A DNA stretch of 64,000 nt from Pseudomonas putida (lineage in GTDB: Bacteria; Pseudomonadota; Gammaproteobacteria; Pseudomonadales; Pseudomonadaceae). Position numbers and translations under genes: made by a program. The stretch spans positions 2,046,001 through 2,110,000 of the forward strand of contig NZ_CP029693.1 in NCBI RefSeq assembly GCF_003228315.1. Reading direction: 5' to 3'. Positions 53,536-62,202 of the stretch are shown one piece after another. Each line of letters opens with the position of its first letter. The first letter of the stretch is position 1. The notes under the pieces are model-generated. The model was given only the letters and a program-made list of their open reading frames with translations, was not told where the DNA came from and ran no database searches.

Positions 53536-54596
53536 TAAAGACTCTCCACTTCGCTGGTAAATTCCTCCGCCACCGCCGGAACTGTATTGGGATGACCGGA
53601 GCCGTGGGAGTGAGAAATCCACTTAGTGCGGGTGGAGTAGACCTTGAAACCCCTACGCATGAAAGCGTTCGTCACCTGTGCTCGAGGGTAGTCGAGCTTA
53701 TTTGACCCGACCGAGCAAAAAGCAGTACCGACCACGCTGCCTGGTGGTTGCTTGAGGCCAAGCCACCGGTCCAAAACTGAAGGCGTGACATTATGCCTGC
53801 TTCCATGGTGGGGCACTTGCACGAACTTGGGCCTGCTGAGACCAAGCTGAGTTCCATAGTCAGCAGCCTCCGCCAACCCGATGGGACCAACGTCAGCGGT
53901 AAGCAGAACGCCCTTGCCTTCGAGTACGGCATATTGCACGACGCAACTTTCATTGGACGCGGACGTCTCGGTGTTTCTCGCGAGCGTTTCGATATCCCAG
54001 CTTTCCAGCACCCTTTTTGCGCCTTCGATTAAAGACCGCAGTAAGCCGTATTCTTGTGAATCGGCCGCTTCGGCGGTGTACCTGTTGGGTGACTTGCCAA
54101 AATCGGGGATCGAATTGACGTACCGTTCTCTCGTTGGTGCTAGCACGGTAAACGCGCCGATTTGTGCACCTTGAAACACCTCGTGGATGTACGTCCCCTT
54201 TTCGACGGCAAGCCTCTCCAGCTCTACCAAATACGGATGCCTGTCCTTGATGTTGTCGATCAATCCTTGCAGGGTGAAATTACCGTGGAAGTGATGGAGG
54301 ATTTGATTGGCATACAGCCAAGGCCTGTTCATCCAAAGATTTTTGACCTCAAGATGCTCCATCACACCAATCAGCCCAGTCGCATGATCATCATCAGCGT
54401 GCGAAAGCACCATGTGACTGATGTGATATCCCGGATAAAATGTATTGATATGCGTGCTGATGGTCTCAGCCGTCGCAGTGCGCCCTCCATCGATTACATG
54501 AAGGTAATAGCCGTTAACGTCATCACCGTAACGGATGATGATTGCGTCGCCGGAGCCTTCTCCCACCGGCAAAAAATCGATCTCATAGTTCATCAT
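53535..54596 (-). CDS. MBL-fold metallohydrolase (ComEC-like), second of the operon
   Basis: Metallo-beta-lactamase-fold protein of 353 residues. Metal-site motifs are SHADDDHATG (H66, D68, D70, H71, with Asp in place of the second His), a VLLTADVG strand near residue 240, and VPHHGSRHNVTPS near residue 270. The set is complete for a binuclear centre of the ComEC/Rec2 hydrolase-like group. There is no signal peptide or membrane helix. ATG 54596 overlaps the stop of the E2-E1-JAB gene by four bases, and its own stop overlaps the next gene. The substrate (nucleic acid, nucleotide or peptide bond) cannot be told. Confidence 0.85.
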   Translation of the reverse strand: MMNYEIDFLPVGEGSGDAIIIRYGDDVNGYYLHVIDGGRTATAETISTHINTFYPGYHISHMVLSHADDDHATGLIGVMEHLEVKNLWMNRPWLYANQILHHFHGNFTLQGLIDNIKDRHPYLVELERLAVEKGTYIHEVFQGAQIGAFTVLAPTRERYVNSIPDFGKSPNRYTAEAADSQEYGLLRSLIEGAKRVLESWDIETLARNTETSASNESCVVQYAVLEGKGVLLTADVGPIGLAEAADYGTQLGLSRPKFVQVPHHGSRHNVTPSVLDRWLGLKQPPGSVVGTAFCSVGSNKLDYPRAQVTNAFMRRGFKVYSTRTKWISHSHGSGHPNTVPAVAEEFTSEVESL

Positions 54597-56833
54597 GCGG
54601 CGTCCTTATAGCGAACAATGAAGGAGATTTCGTTTCTGGCGACAATAACCATCAATGCTGGCAACCCCTCAACACTCATCTTGCGATGAACCGTATTCAG
54701 CAGAATTTGATCATCCTGACTTGAGCGTGCCGGAACTCCATCTGGGTGTGAATGCCACTCGCCTTGGTAGTCGACCACTCGGGCAGTTCTACGATGTACC
54801 TCTTCGAGTGCCTCCTGCTGCCCCTCTTCACCTCTGATGAAGTGCCTGGGACTGGATTGGCTATCGGGTGGCGTGGGCAGCACGTCAACGATGACGAGGG
54901 TCCTGGCCTTCAAATCGGTAACCCCTACGATGGAGCCACCAATTTCATTGGGAAGCGCGATGAGGCGTGCTTGCTTGAGCTTATCGATGAGCGCTGCATC
55001 GTATTTGATGGTCCAGCCGTTCGAGGTCGTGGTGCAAACCTCGGACAAAGAAACCTCGTGAGAGGCGACCGCGCCTGACTGCTCCTCATAAGTCCAGACG
55101 CAGAGACGCGCTTCAGGCTTTGCCACTGACCGGCGTAACTGACGCGAAAGAATGCCGGCGTGAACATGGATGCACTCATTGGACAGGCGCACCGAAATGT
55201 CCCGACAGCCGCCGCCCACCCATCGATCACCGAAATGGTTCGCTAGGTGCTCCCGCCCCCAGTCACTGCTGAGTATCGCCCGATAATATTGGCCTTCGAT
55301 TCCGTCGACGCGCTGCTGTCGTGCCTGATCCTCGAGCATCATCACGCTTGAAAGCCCCGATGGCGTTAAAAACAGGCTCGCCGTACGTGGGGCGTCGGCC
55401 GTGCGAGCCAACTCACGGGGCACCTGAAAGGTCGTCGTCACATCTACAACCAGCTGGGCTTGTGACAGAGCACTGAGCACCTCTTCGTCCTGTGACAAGA
55501 TGCTTTTTGCGACAGCCACTGGCGATGGTTCATTGGGGTAGATCCAGGATGCAAGGTCTCGCATAACATCGGCTTTAGCTAGGCCAATGTCACAGTCGGA
55601 CGCTACATGGCGACTGAGGTTATGCGGCATCAGTCGATCTGGATCTACGAATGTCCAGTGCCCCCATTGTTGCCTAATCCAAAGGTCTGACAGTGCACTG
55701 CCAAGTGCGCCTACACCGGCCAAGACGCCATCGAACTGAGCGCTTTCCGGCGTCACCGCTGACAAGTCTTGCGCCATCTTGGTCGTAAGCGCCGCGCGTA
55801 CCTCAACAGGCACTGGCGCCAGAGAGCGCCAGGCAGTTCCCCGCTGCCCACCCACCAGTGCGATGCGCATGCAATGCCCTTGCACATTGGGCAGACCTAG
55901 CATGTCAAATGCTTTAGCAAGGGCGAACAGAGAGGTGGTCATCATGAACCCCAAGACGTCCGTCCGTTCAGGCTCACCCTGCCTAGTACGGGGAATCCAC
56001 AAGAGAATGAGGATGCCTTCGCCTATCCCCTCTGAAGGTGAAACTCCCTCAGAGATGGCTTCAAACACACTGTCGTAAAGTGGCTCTGACAGGTCACTGC
56101 CCCATATCTCCAGCTGTTCCTGTAATGCCCCGAGTGTGTCTGGCAATTCGACCACGGTGGTCGCGTCCACCGGCGGAACTGCGATGGAGACCACCCGTAT
56201 AGCTTTGGATTGCGATGCCTGTGATGAAGGCACCGCACGCAGGATGACTGAATCACTTCCTCCGACCCTTCCGATGGTCAGCGTTTTTCCGCCAACGGCC
56301 GCGTACTCAGCGTAGTTCGAAGGCAGAATTAGCTGAAAGGGACTCATGTAGAAAAGCTGCTCCAGCGGCTGATCATCCCGGTGCAACTTCAACTGCGCTG
56401 AATCGCGCAGCCACCAAAACATCCGCGCAATGAAGCGCTCGGGTGTCCAACTTAGCTGTACCGCCGCCCAGTCGGCATCATACAAACACAGTGTCCGCGG
56501 ACGCCCAGGTGCTCTTGGGTGCTGATGTGAATGCGCAGGAAAGTCCTTGCGTAAGGCATGAACCAAAATCGGAACGCGGTACTGGGGATTGATACCTATG
56601 GCAAGGCGTTCCTGCCGACGAATCCCAGCTGGATTGCCGGAGTCGACGGTGCCGTCACCCGCATTGATGATGATGTACTCCGTGCGAGACATTTTCGACG
56701 CTTCACATCGCAACTCGCGGACCTCAATGTAGGGGCTCGCGCAACAAGCTCTCAGCAGTGCAGCCGTCTCGGGGTAAAGCTCATGCTGCCGAGACGGCTC
56801 TAGCACTTCGCCAAGCACGAAATACTCGATCAT
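54593..56833 (-). CDS. E2-E1-JAB fusion: ubiquitin-like conjugation and deconjugation enzyme
   Basis: Protein of 746 residues with three domains. Residues about 1-175 form a prokaryotic E2-like domain with the TLCLYDADW segment and a likely thioester Cys at 116. Residues about 365-560 form a ThiF/E1 adenylation domain: LAGVGALGS at 371-379, VDPD at 395-398, Arg408 in LSRH, Lys420, and a GGGCRD segment with Cys543 as candidate E1 Cys. Residues about 615-740 form a JAB/JAMM metalloprotease with Glu630, H694-S-H696-P and Ser704-xx-Asp707, all catalytic residues present. In CBASS the same activities are split between Cap2 and Cap3. It overlaps both neighbours by four bases. Confidence 0.85.
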   Translation of the reverse strand: MIEYFVLGEVLEPSRQHELYPETAALLRACCASPYIEVRELRCEASKMSRTEYIIINAGDGTVDSGNPAGIRRQERLAIGINPQYRVPILVHALRKDFPAHSHQHPRAPGRPRTLCLYDADWAAVQLSWTPERFIARMFWWLRDSAQLKLHRDDQPLEQLFYMSPFQLILPSNYAEYAAVGGKTLTIGRVGGSDSVILRAVPSSQASQSKAIRVVSIAVPPVDATTVVELPDTLGALQEQLEIWGSDLSEPLYDSVFEAISEGVSPSEGIGEGILILLWIPRTRQGEPERTDVLGFMMTTSLFALAKAFDMLGLPNVQGHCMRIALVGGQRGTAWRSLAPVPVEVRAALTTKMAQDLSAVTPESAQFDGVLAGVGALGSALSDLWIRQQWGHWTFVDPDRLMPHNLSRHVASDCDIGLAKADVMRDLASWIYPNEPSPVAVAKSILSQDEEVLSALSQAQLVVDVTTTFQVPRELARTADAPRTASLFLTPSGLSSVMMLEDQARQQRVDGIEGQYYRAILSSDWGREHLANHFGDRWVGGGCRDISVRLSNECIHVHAGILSRQLRRSVAKPEARLCVWTYEEQSGAVASHEVSLSEVCTTTSNGWTIKYDAALIDKLKQARLIALPNEIGGSIVGVTDLKARTLVIVDVLPTPPDSQSSPRHFIRGEEGQQEALEEVHRRTARVVDYQGEWHSHPDGVPARSSQDDQILLNTVHRKMSVEGLPALMVIVARNEISFIVRYKDAA

Positions 56834-58020
56834 TTCCCGCTACCGGCCCGGGGCACCACGGCCGCCGCGACCGAAGTAGTCGTGGCCCCAGCCAGTGCAG
56901 CAGCCACTGCGGCCAGCTTAACCTTCCCGCTGGACTCCACGGTGAACTCAAGAACGGCCTGGTCTTTGAGATCCCCGGTGCAGCCAAACCAGCCATCCAC
57001 GTCATCCAGGATGTCCTTGTACTCCCGCTTCGCCCGGATGTTCGGTGGATCAATGTCATCATCGAGAATCGCTTTGCTGCTCGCAACGATGGTGGCGCCG
57101 TCGCGAGCTTGGCCGAGGGCATTGCGCGCGCCCTCGTTGAGCTTGGCTTTTTCCCCCTTCTCTGACCAGCTGTCATAGGACAGGGTGCGCCAGGAGCAAT
57201 GGTGTGGCGCGAGCAGCAAGTCGTACTCAAGGGTTTCGGGGGTTGCCTCGAAGCGTTCCCACATGCGCTCCCAGATGAGCACCGCCGCATCGCCGCCCAC
57301 CAAGAACCGAGTTTTAGTCGTGGCGTACGCCGATGGGGAGATTTCGATGTTCATGACAACGCTGGACTCGTTCTTGCTGAGCTGTTCTTCAAGAGCGGAG
57401 TCATCATCATGCGGCGCAGGAGCCAGCAGGTGCGCTTTGAAATATGCGGGATAGTCCTCACCATCAATGCGGCTGAATTTTTCGCCGGACTTGATGACGA
57501 TGGGGCCGAGGCTATCCGTTTTGCCCTTGAGATCCTCGCCCATGATGAGGATGCGGTTGCCACTTCCCGCGCTTCGATAACTGCGCCAATACTCGACCCG
57601 ACGGCGAGCCTCCTTGTCGAAAGCGGCTGCGTCGTCACACAACGTGTGACTGGACGAGCGGCGTCGGAAGATCAGCGGCGACGACCAGAGCTCCCGAATT
57701 AGGATGCGCTTGTCCTCTTGGGCCAGATTATCGTCAGGGTAGTTGGCGGGATTGCCCAGCCAGAAATGCTTGCTCAGCCCGCGGCAATGATCCTGGTCCG
57801 GGTGGCTCAGAAGAAAGGCATCCACAAACGGACGCTGATCCTTGTCAATGAGCAACCGCTTGCGAAGCGCACTCGCAACGTCAGGCGTTTCGTCGTCCGA
57901 ATCATCGGCCGCTGCGCGAATATTGCTGTCAATGAGAATGGTCGTGACCCGTGTGTCAGCAAGCCGCACCAGGGACATGTCACCATTGCCGACTTGGAAA
58001 AACGTGATCTTCGCTGCCAT
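56830..58020 (-). CDS. MBL-fold metallohydrolase, first of the operon
   Basis: Metallo-beta-lactamase-fold protein of 396 residues. LLSHPDQDHCRG gives H73, D75, D77 and H78, FLVGGDA near residue 240 and LLAPHHCSW near 270 give the remaining ligands. It is larger than the second MBL and has a different insert (about residues 85-215) rich in charged residues. The last 35 residues are Ala/Val/Gly-rich and end PRAGSGK, which could be a flexible tail. It begins the operon and its stop overlaps the E2-E1-JAB start by four bases. Whether its C-terminus is a conjugation target is only a guess. Confidence 0.84.
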   Translation of the reverse strand: MAAKITFFQVGNGDMSLVRLADTRVTTILIDSNIRAAADDSDDETPDVASALRKRLLIDKDQRPFVDAFLLSHPDQDHCRGLSKHFWLGNPANYPDDNLAQEDKRILIRELWSSPLIFRRRSSSHTLCDDAAAFDKEARRRVEYWRSYRSAGSGNRILIMGEDLKGKTDSLGPIVIKSGEKFSRIDGEDYPAYFKAHLLAPAPHDDDSALEEQLSKNESSVVMNIEISPSAYATTKTRFLVGGDAAVLIWERMWERFEATPETLEYDLLLAPHHCSWRTLSYDSWSEKGEKAKLNEGARNALGQARDGATIVASSKAILDDDIDPPNIRAKREYKDILDDVDGWFGCTGDLKDQAVLEFTVESSGKVKLAAVAAALAGATTTSVAAAVVPRAGSGK

Positions 58021-58150
58021 AGATCCCTCCCCGGGTCGCAGTGCGAGCTTGAGAAAACCTTCACGTCAGTTAAGATACGTATAGAAAAACGACCCGTCTA
58101 CATTTTATGCGAATATTTTTTATACCCATTAATCGCTTGGCTAAATACTC
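58021..58150. promoter_or_regulatory. Divergent promoter region of the defence-like operon
   Basis: This 130-base, AT-rich gap separates the minus-strand MBL-E2-E1-JAB operon from the plus-strand WYL regulator. It contains a palindrome ATACGTAT at 58075-58082 and AT-rich hexamer-like stretches on both strands. The WYL protein may bind here, as BrxR and CapW repressors do in front of their own operons. Confidence 0.5.
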
Positions 58151-59026
58151 ATGACGAATCCGACTGCACGCACCGGGCGCTGGGGGCAAGATAGACGCCT
58201 CGAATTCATTGACTTCAGACTATTCTGGGAGGGCCGGCTCAATCGCGCTGATTTGACGGCATTTTTCCGCATATCGGTTCCCCAGGCGTCGCTAGACCTT
58301 GCGGCCTATCAAGAGTTAGCGCCAGGCAACATGATCTATGACCGCACACAAAAGACCTACGTGGCGGCGCCTACATTTATGCCCGTGCTGACTAGCCCGA
58401 ACAGCGGCCATTACCTCAACGAACTGCTGTGGCGGGAAATCGGAACCGTAGCCGCCAGCGATAGCTTCATCGGGTGGGTGCCGCCTGCCGCAAGCCTGCC
58501 GTCGCCCACCCGCCAGGTAGATGCGCAGATTCTCATCAGCCTGATCAGAGCGCTGCAGAAGGGTGAGGCGCTTACCGTCGACTACCGCTCGATGACTCAT
58601 TTCGACGAGCCAACGTTGCGCACCATCCATCCAGCGTCATTTGCACACGATGGCTTCCGGTGGCATATCCGAGCCTTCTGCTTCACATCGCAGATCTTTA
58701 AGGATTTTGTTCTGGGACGAATTGCTGCAGTAGTGGATTCTCTTCCCCCACCCTCACCGGTCCCCGAAGACACAGAGTGGGAGACCTACATAGACGTAGT
58801 GATTGGGCCCAACCCCACTTACCCACCCAACAAGCGCAAAGCGATCGAGCACGACTACCAAATGGTGGATGGAGAAACCAAGATCCGAGCGCGCAAACCG
58901 CAACTCTATTACCTCAAGCGGCGCCTTAACCTGAACGACACCCCGGGCGCCCCTGTTGATGAGCAGCAACAGATCGTTTTGCTTCGTATCGAAAAACATT
59001 TGCCTGCTACAAAGCTGCAGTCTTAA
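58151..59026 (+). CDS. WYL-domain transcriptional regulator, BrxR/CapW-like
   Basis: Protein of 291 residues. It has an N-terminal winged helix (about residues 15-80, RLEFIDFRLFWEGRLNRADL, ending in a strand with VAAP) and a central WYL domain (about 150-205, ALTVDYRSM..., ...RWHIRAFCF, FVLGRI). A C-terminal WCX-like part follows. The order and length fit BrxR/CapW repressors that keep phage-defence operons silent and are released by a ligand. It is divergent from the E2-E1-JAB operon and would control it. The ligand and the state that lifts repression are unknown. Confidence 0.85.
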   Translation: MTNPTARTGRWGQDRRLEFIDFRLFWEGRLNRADLTAFFRISVPQASLDLAAYQELAPGNMIYDRTQKTYVAAPTFMPVLTSPNSGHYLNELLWREIGTVAASDSFIGWVPPAASLPSPTRQVDAQILISLIRALQKGEALTVDYRSMTHFDEPTLRTIHPASFAHDGFRWHIRAFCFTSQIFKDFVLGRIAAVVDSLPPPSPVPEDTEWETYIDVVIGPNPTYPPNKRKAIEHDYQMVDGETKIRARKPQLYYLKRRLNLNDTPGAPVDEQQQIVLLRIEKHLPATKLQS

Positions 59027-59081
59027 GCCTGATAACGACACCGCAACTGTTTGCCCTCGGTTCATTGAATTCAGGAAAGCC

Positions 59082-59825
59082 ATGAGACCTTCGCCGAAGA
59101 AACACTACCTTTATAGGCATTTCGATGCGACTGGCCGACTTCTATATATAGGGACTTCTCTCAATGCTGTTTCCAGGCTTTCCCAACACCGACGTACAGC
59201 GTCCTGGGCAGACGATATAGCTCGGATGGATATAGAAAAACATCTTTCGGAATGTCAGGCGAAAGCCGCGGAAGAGGCCGCAATCGGACAGGAAGCACCG
59301 CTGCACAATGTTAATCACCAAATGCCTGGGCGGGACTCAAGTGTTCCGCAAAAAGGTAAAACGCGAAAGCTCGTAACAGCTGAACGTTTGTTTGACGTCC
59401 GCAACGTTGGTTATTGCATTCGTGATACAGCGGCAATTCTCGCGCGCATTTCAATTGCTGCCAAGGAGGTGGCCATCGAAGGGGATTACCAGACGAGCAC
59501 ATTTTTAGGCGTCAGATTCACATTGCAAAACAACCTATTTGCTGAGGAGCAACGACTTGAGGAGTTGTTTAACGCTTTGCCACCGCGCCCGGCGCCTTCG
59601 AGGCATATTCTTTTGGTGAATACAGTCGATACGTTTCCGCCAAACATTGAAACAACCGAGTGCCGTATTTCTATCATTAGCCCGTGGTGGCTGACACGCC
59701 TCTGCACGGACCATCTTGGCAATCGTGAAGACTACGACTTGGCCTACCCAAGCGATATTGCGCCTTCACTTTCTGGCTACGCTAGGGTTATTCAGCATCT
59801 ACTCAGCCTTGTCGAGGCCCGTTAG
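59082..59825 (+). CDS. GIY-YIG-domain protein
   Basis: Protein of 247 residues. The N-terminal GIY-YIG fold has YLY at 9-11, YIG at 22-24, Arg32 and His36 (SRLSQH) and a Glu in AKAAEEAAIG near 64, which completes the usual set of the nuclease family. The rest (about 80-247) is of unknown fold and may bind DNA. The ATG at 59082 has AGGAAA upstream; the longer frame overlaps the WYL gene. It follows the WYL gene by 55 bases on the same strand. It may be a nuclease of the defence island, but this is not shown. Confidence 0.7.
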   Translation: MRPSPKKHYLYRHFDATGRLLYIGTSLNAVSRLSQHRRTASWADDIARMDIEKHLSECQAKAAEEAAIGQEAPLHNVNHQMPGRDSSVPQKGKTRKLVTAERLFDVRNVGYCIRDTAAILARISIAAKEVAIEGDYQTSTFLGVRFTLQNNLFAEEQRLEELFNALPPRPAPSRHILLVNTVDTFPPNIETTECRISIISPWWLTRLCTDHLGNREDYDLAYPSDIAPSLSGYARVIQHLLSLVEAR

Positions 59826-60933
59826 TAGCTCAAGCATGTGCCGTTGACATAGGAAATATCTAAGGGTCGATGGAGTTCGTGTGCCGCGTATAACAATAAA
59901 TACCCACATCAAACGATATCCACCATTTCTTATGCACAGGTAGCCTGGATTCAACCCCATCGTTGGATGGGTCGCCAACTCACGCAAAAATATACCGTCG
60001 TGTCCGAGACGGGTTGACCACATCAGCGAAAGAACAGCCCAAACCAGCCGTATTTTTTTATCGTCCGCTTTCGGATATTTTTTGGATGTTTTGACGATGA
60101 CGCCGGCGCTTTGGGTCGTTCTCTGCCGATCACGCCCACAAATCATGCTGATCACCTCATACAAACGACTGGTCAGCTCAAATGCCTACGGGGAGGCAAC
60201 GGGAGTTCGATTTCGCAATTGCTGTTAACCACTTTTTGGCGTTGTTAACCTCAGTGGTTTACAGATCGAAAAAGCGGTTTACAGGCGTTAAAAAACCAAG
60301 CGAGCGATCGGGTCATGTCACAACCAATTTTGCAGGCCTGCCATCCTCAGCGCACCGGTCAACCGGCATACGACTGGCCTCCGACATCCCCCTCTAGGCA
60401 TCAGTCACGACACTGCATCTGCGCCCTTCCCCCAGCACGAACACTTCAGCAGTGGGTGCGCTTAACGTCCCCATTATCGAGGTGAGCATCGGCCTAACTG
60501 CAGCGCCGCCGACCGCACCACCCACCCGCCGATACACCACCAACGGTTTGCCACTCCAGTGGTGGCGACTGGTCCGAAAAGCAAAACCGCGGCGCAGTGA
60601 CTGCGCAGAGTATGCCCCGTCAGAAGCACCGCGGTGCAAAAAAAGCCAATCACAAACTACGCGAGAGACTATTCGCGTTGACTTGCCCTGCTGCTAGGCA
60701 ACCCCATCGGTGAATGGCGCGAAACACTGGTGCTTGATTGAGGCCGCGGAGCACCAGCCCATGCTGACAAGCGTACACCGGGCAAAGCCGCTGTAGCGCG
60801 GGGAGCAGCAGGGTAGGCCACGATGGTCACGAACGGTCTTACTCCTGACACGTATCATTTCCAACGTTTGCCCTTCAAACCACGAAATATTCGCGACCTG
60901 CCAGCGCGCCATGGGAAACCGTCACCAACCGCA
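59826..60933. other. 1.1-kb stretch without a confident gene
   Basis: Short reading frames exist on both strands, at 59799-60164 minus (121 codons), 60452-60697 plus (81 codons) and 60394-60639 minus (81 codons). None has a recognisable domain or a good ribosome site, and codon use is mixed. No tRNA, hairpin array or insertion-sequence end was found. It may hold decayed mobile-element sequence. Confidence 0.4.
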
Positions 60934-61467
60934 TCAAGCCCGAAGCGGAAGCCGACTGTAGCCAGCCTGTTCCAGCAGCTTGCTCGTCTGCGCTATGTCC
61001 AGGCGCTGACGTTCAGGGTCCTCGAAGTCGGTATAAAACTCAGCACAGCCACCCACCACATTCCAAGCATGAATCTCAGTTGCGCCTTTACCGAGCATTT
61101 TCAGAAGTAGCTGTTTAAGGCTCCTCGCGGGCGTTAGATATTTTTTGTACGGATTGCCTTTGGCGATGTAGTCATCCCAATTCAGTCGTATGGGAAAGCG
61201 GAAGCCTTCCATGTGATCCGACAGGTCCAAAATAAGGTTGAAGGACAAAAAATCGATCCGGACTCCTGGTAACTCTTGGGCCAAGATTCTATTCAAAACA
61301 TTGTCACGACCTTCATCAGTGTTATACAAACTGGTCCATGCGCCTTTTTTTGAAGATTGCACGACCACAATGTGCGCCCGTTGAATCATTTCGGAGTCGT
61401 CAATCACGATCGCGTATTCGGCGACGCAGGGTTGACGATCGTTGCCCGCATACACAATTTGCTTCAC
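60934..61467 (-). CDS. Hypothetical protein
   Basis: Protein of 177 residues, not recognised. It has alternating strands and helices with AEYAIVIDDSEMIQRAHIVVVQSS in the N-terminal third (region only), LSFNLILDLSDHMEGFRFP in the middle and a charged C-terminus. There is no signal peptide or membrane helix. Start is GTG 61467 with GGAGG upstream. It lies 36 bases after the gene at 61504-62202 on the same strand, so the two form a likely operon. Their role is unknown; position in an accessory region is the only clue. Confidence 0.55.
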   Translation of the reverse strand: MKQIVYAGNDRQPCVAEYAIVIDDSEMIQRAHIVVVQSSKKGAWTSLYNTDEGRDNVLNRILAQELPGVRIDFLSFNLILDLSDHMEGFRFPIRLNWDDYIAKGNPYKKYLTPARSLKQLLLKMLGKGATEIHAWNVVGGCAEFYTDFEDPERQRLDIAQTSKLLEQAGYSRLPLRA

Positions 61468-61503
61468 ACCACCTCCATCATGAGCAACGACTGCGCTGAC
61501 CTA

Positions 61504-62202
61504 CTAACTTAAAAAAGCGATTAACTTGCTGCCGAACCGCGTCGTCTGTTTGGAAAAACAGCTTTCATGACTCAGCACCAGTTCCATTTGTTTTACGTCC
61601 ACGAAACCCTTCTGATAAAGATCAGCCCATACGGTATCGAGGATTTCGCGATTACGCGTCAGCTCAGGCATGGCGTGCTCGACCACCTGGGACAGAGACA
61701 CTGCGGTGCGATAGGGTTCAGCCCGATTGTTGTCTAGGAACCACTGATTCGGATTCTCAAAAAGTTTGAGTAACCTGATGTGGGAAACCGTGCACACATC
61801 TACAAAATGCAGAAAAATTTGTCGATAGTCATCGCTCGGACATCCGGGTAATGCAGAGTTGATGGCGGCATTGCGTAACGCCTCAAGCTTTTCTGCCTGA
61901 TGGTTTCGCAGTGAGATGTTGCACACCTCCGCGACTGTGCTGATGAACGCTTCGTTTTCTTGAAGCCCCGCTTCGGTCACAATTCCTTGTGCAATGAGAT
62001 CGTTTAACCCTTCCCCGATTTGCCGGATGACCTCGGCACGTCGTTTGCTCAGTGGCGCCTCGAATATGGAGTTGAAAAACTCCAAGGCAGGGCTGCCGAT
62101 CATCGGAAGTGCGCCAATGGCCGCTCTGACTGCACGGTGCAGCTTTTCCTCGACGGGCTCTACCGCGGGCTCCATTCTTTCCAAATCAATAGGTTGCACC
62201 AT
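61504..62202 (-). CDS. Hypothetical protein, accessory-region type
   Basis: Protein of 232 residues. The N-terminal half has an IGALPMIGSPALEFFNSIF stretch, hydrophobic and Gly/Pro-containing, followed by SKRRAEVIRQIGEGLNDLI. I have seen this pattern in proteins of defence-rich regions but cannot name a family. The rest is helical. ATG 62202 has AAGGAAG upstream; the longer frame to 62373 adds a hydrophobic segment (about 20 residues) that may or may not be translated. It is the first of a two-gene unit with the gene at 60934-61467. Confidence 0.55.
   Translation of the reverse strand: MVQPIDLERMEPAVEPVEEKLHRAVRAAIGALPMIGSPALEFFNSIFEAPLSKRRAEVIRQIGEGLNDLIAQGIVTEAGLQENEAFISTVAEVCNISLRNHQAEKLEALRNAAINSALPGCPSDDYRQIFLHFVDVCTVSHIRLLKLFENPNQWFLDNNRAEPYRTAVSLSQVVEHAMPELTRNREILDTVWADLYQKGFVDVKQMELVLSHESCFSKQTTRFGSKLIAFLS

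Noticed and set aside
54593-58020. Type II CBASS
   Set aside because: E1, E2 and JAB parts are present, but no CD-NTase gene and no known Cap effector lie in the region.
59799-60164. Minus-strand frame of 121 codons
   Set aside because: It overlaps the end of the GIY-YIG gene, has odd composition and no recognised feature.
60394-60697. Small frames on both strands (about 81 codons each)
   Set aside because: They overlap each other, lack a domain and clear ribosome sites, and cannot be told apart from chance.
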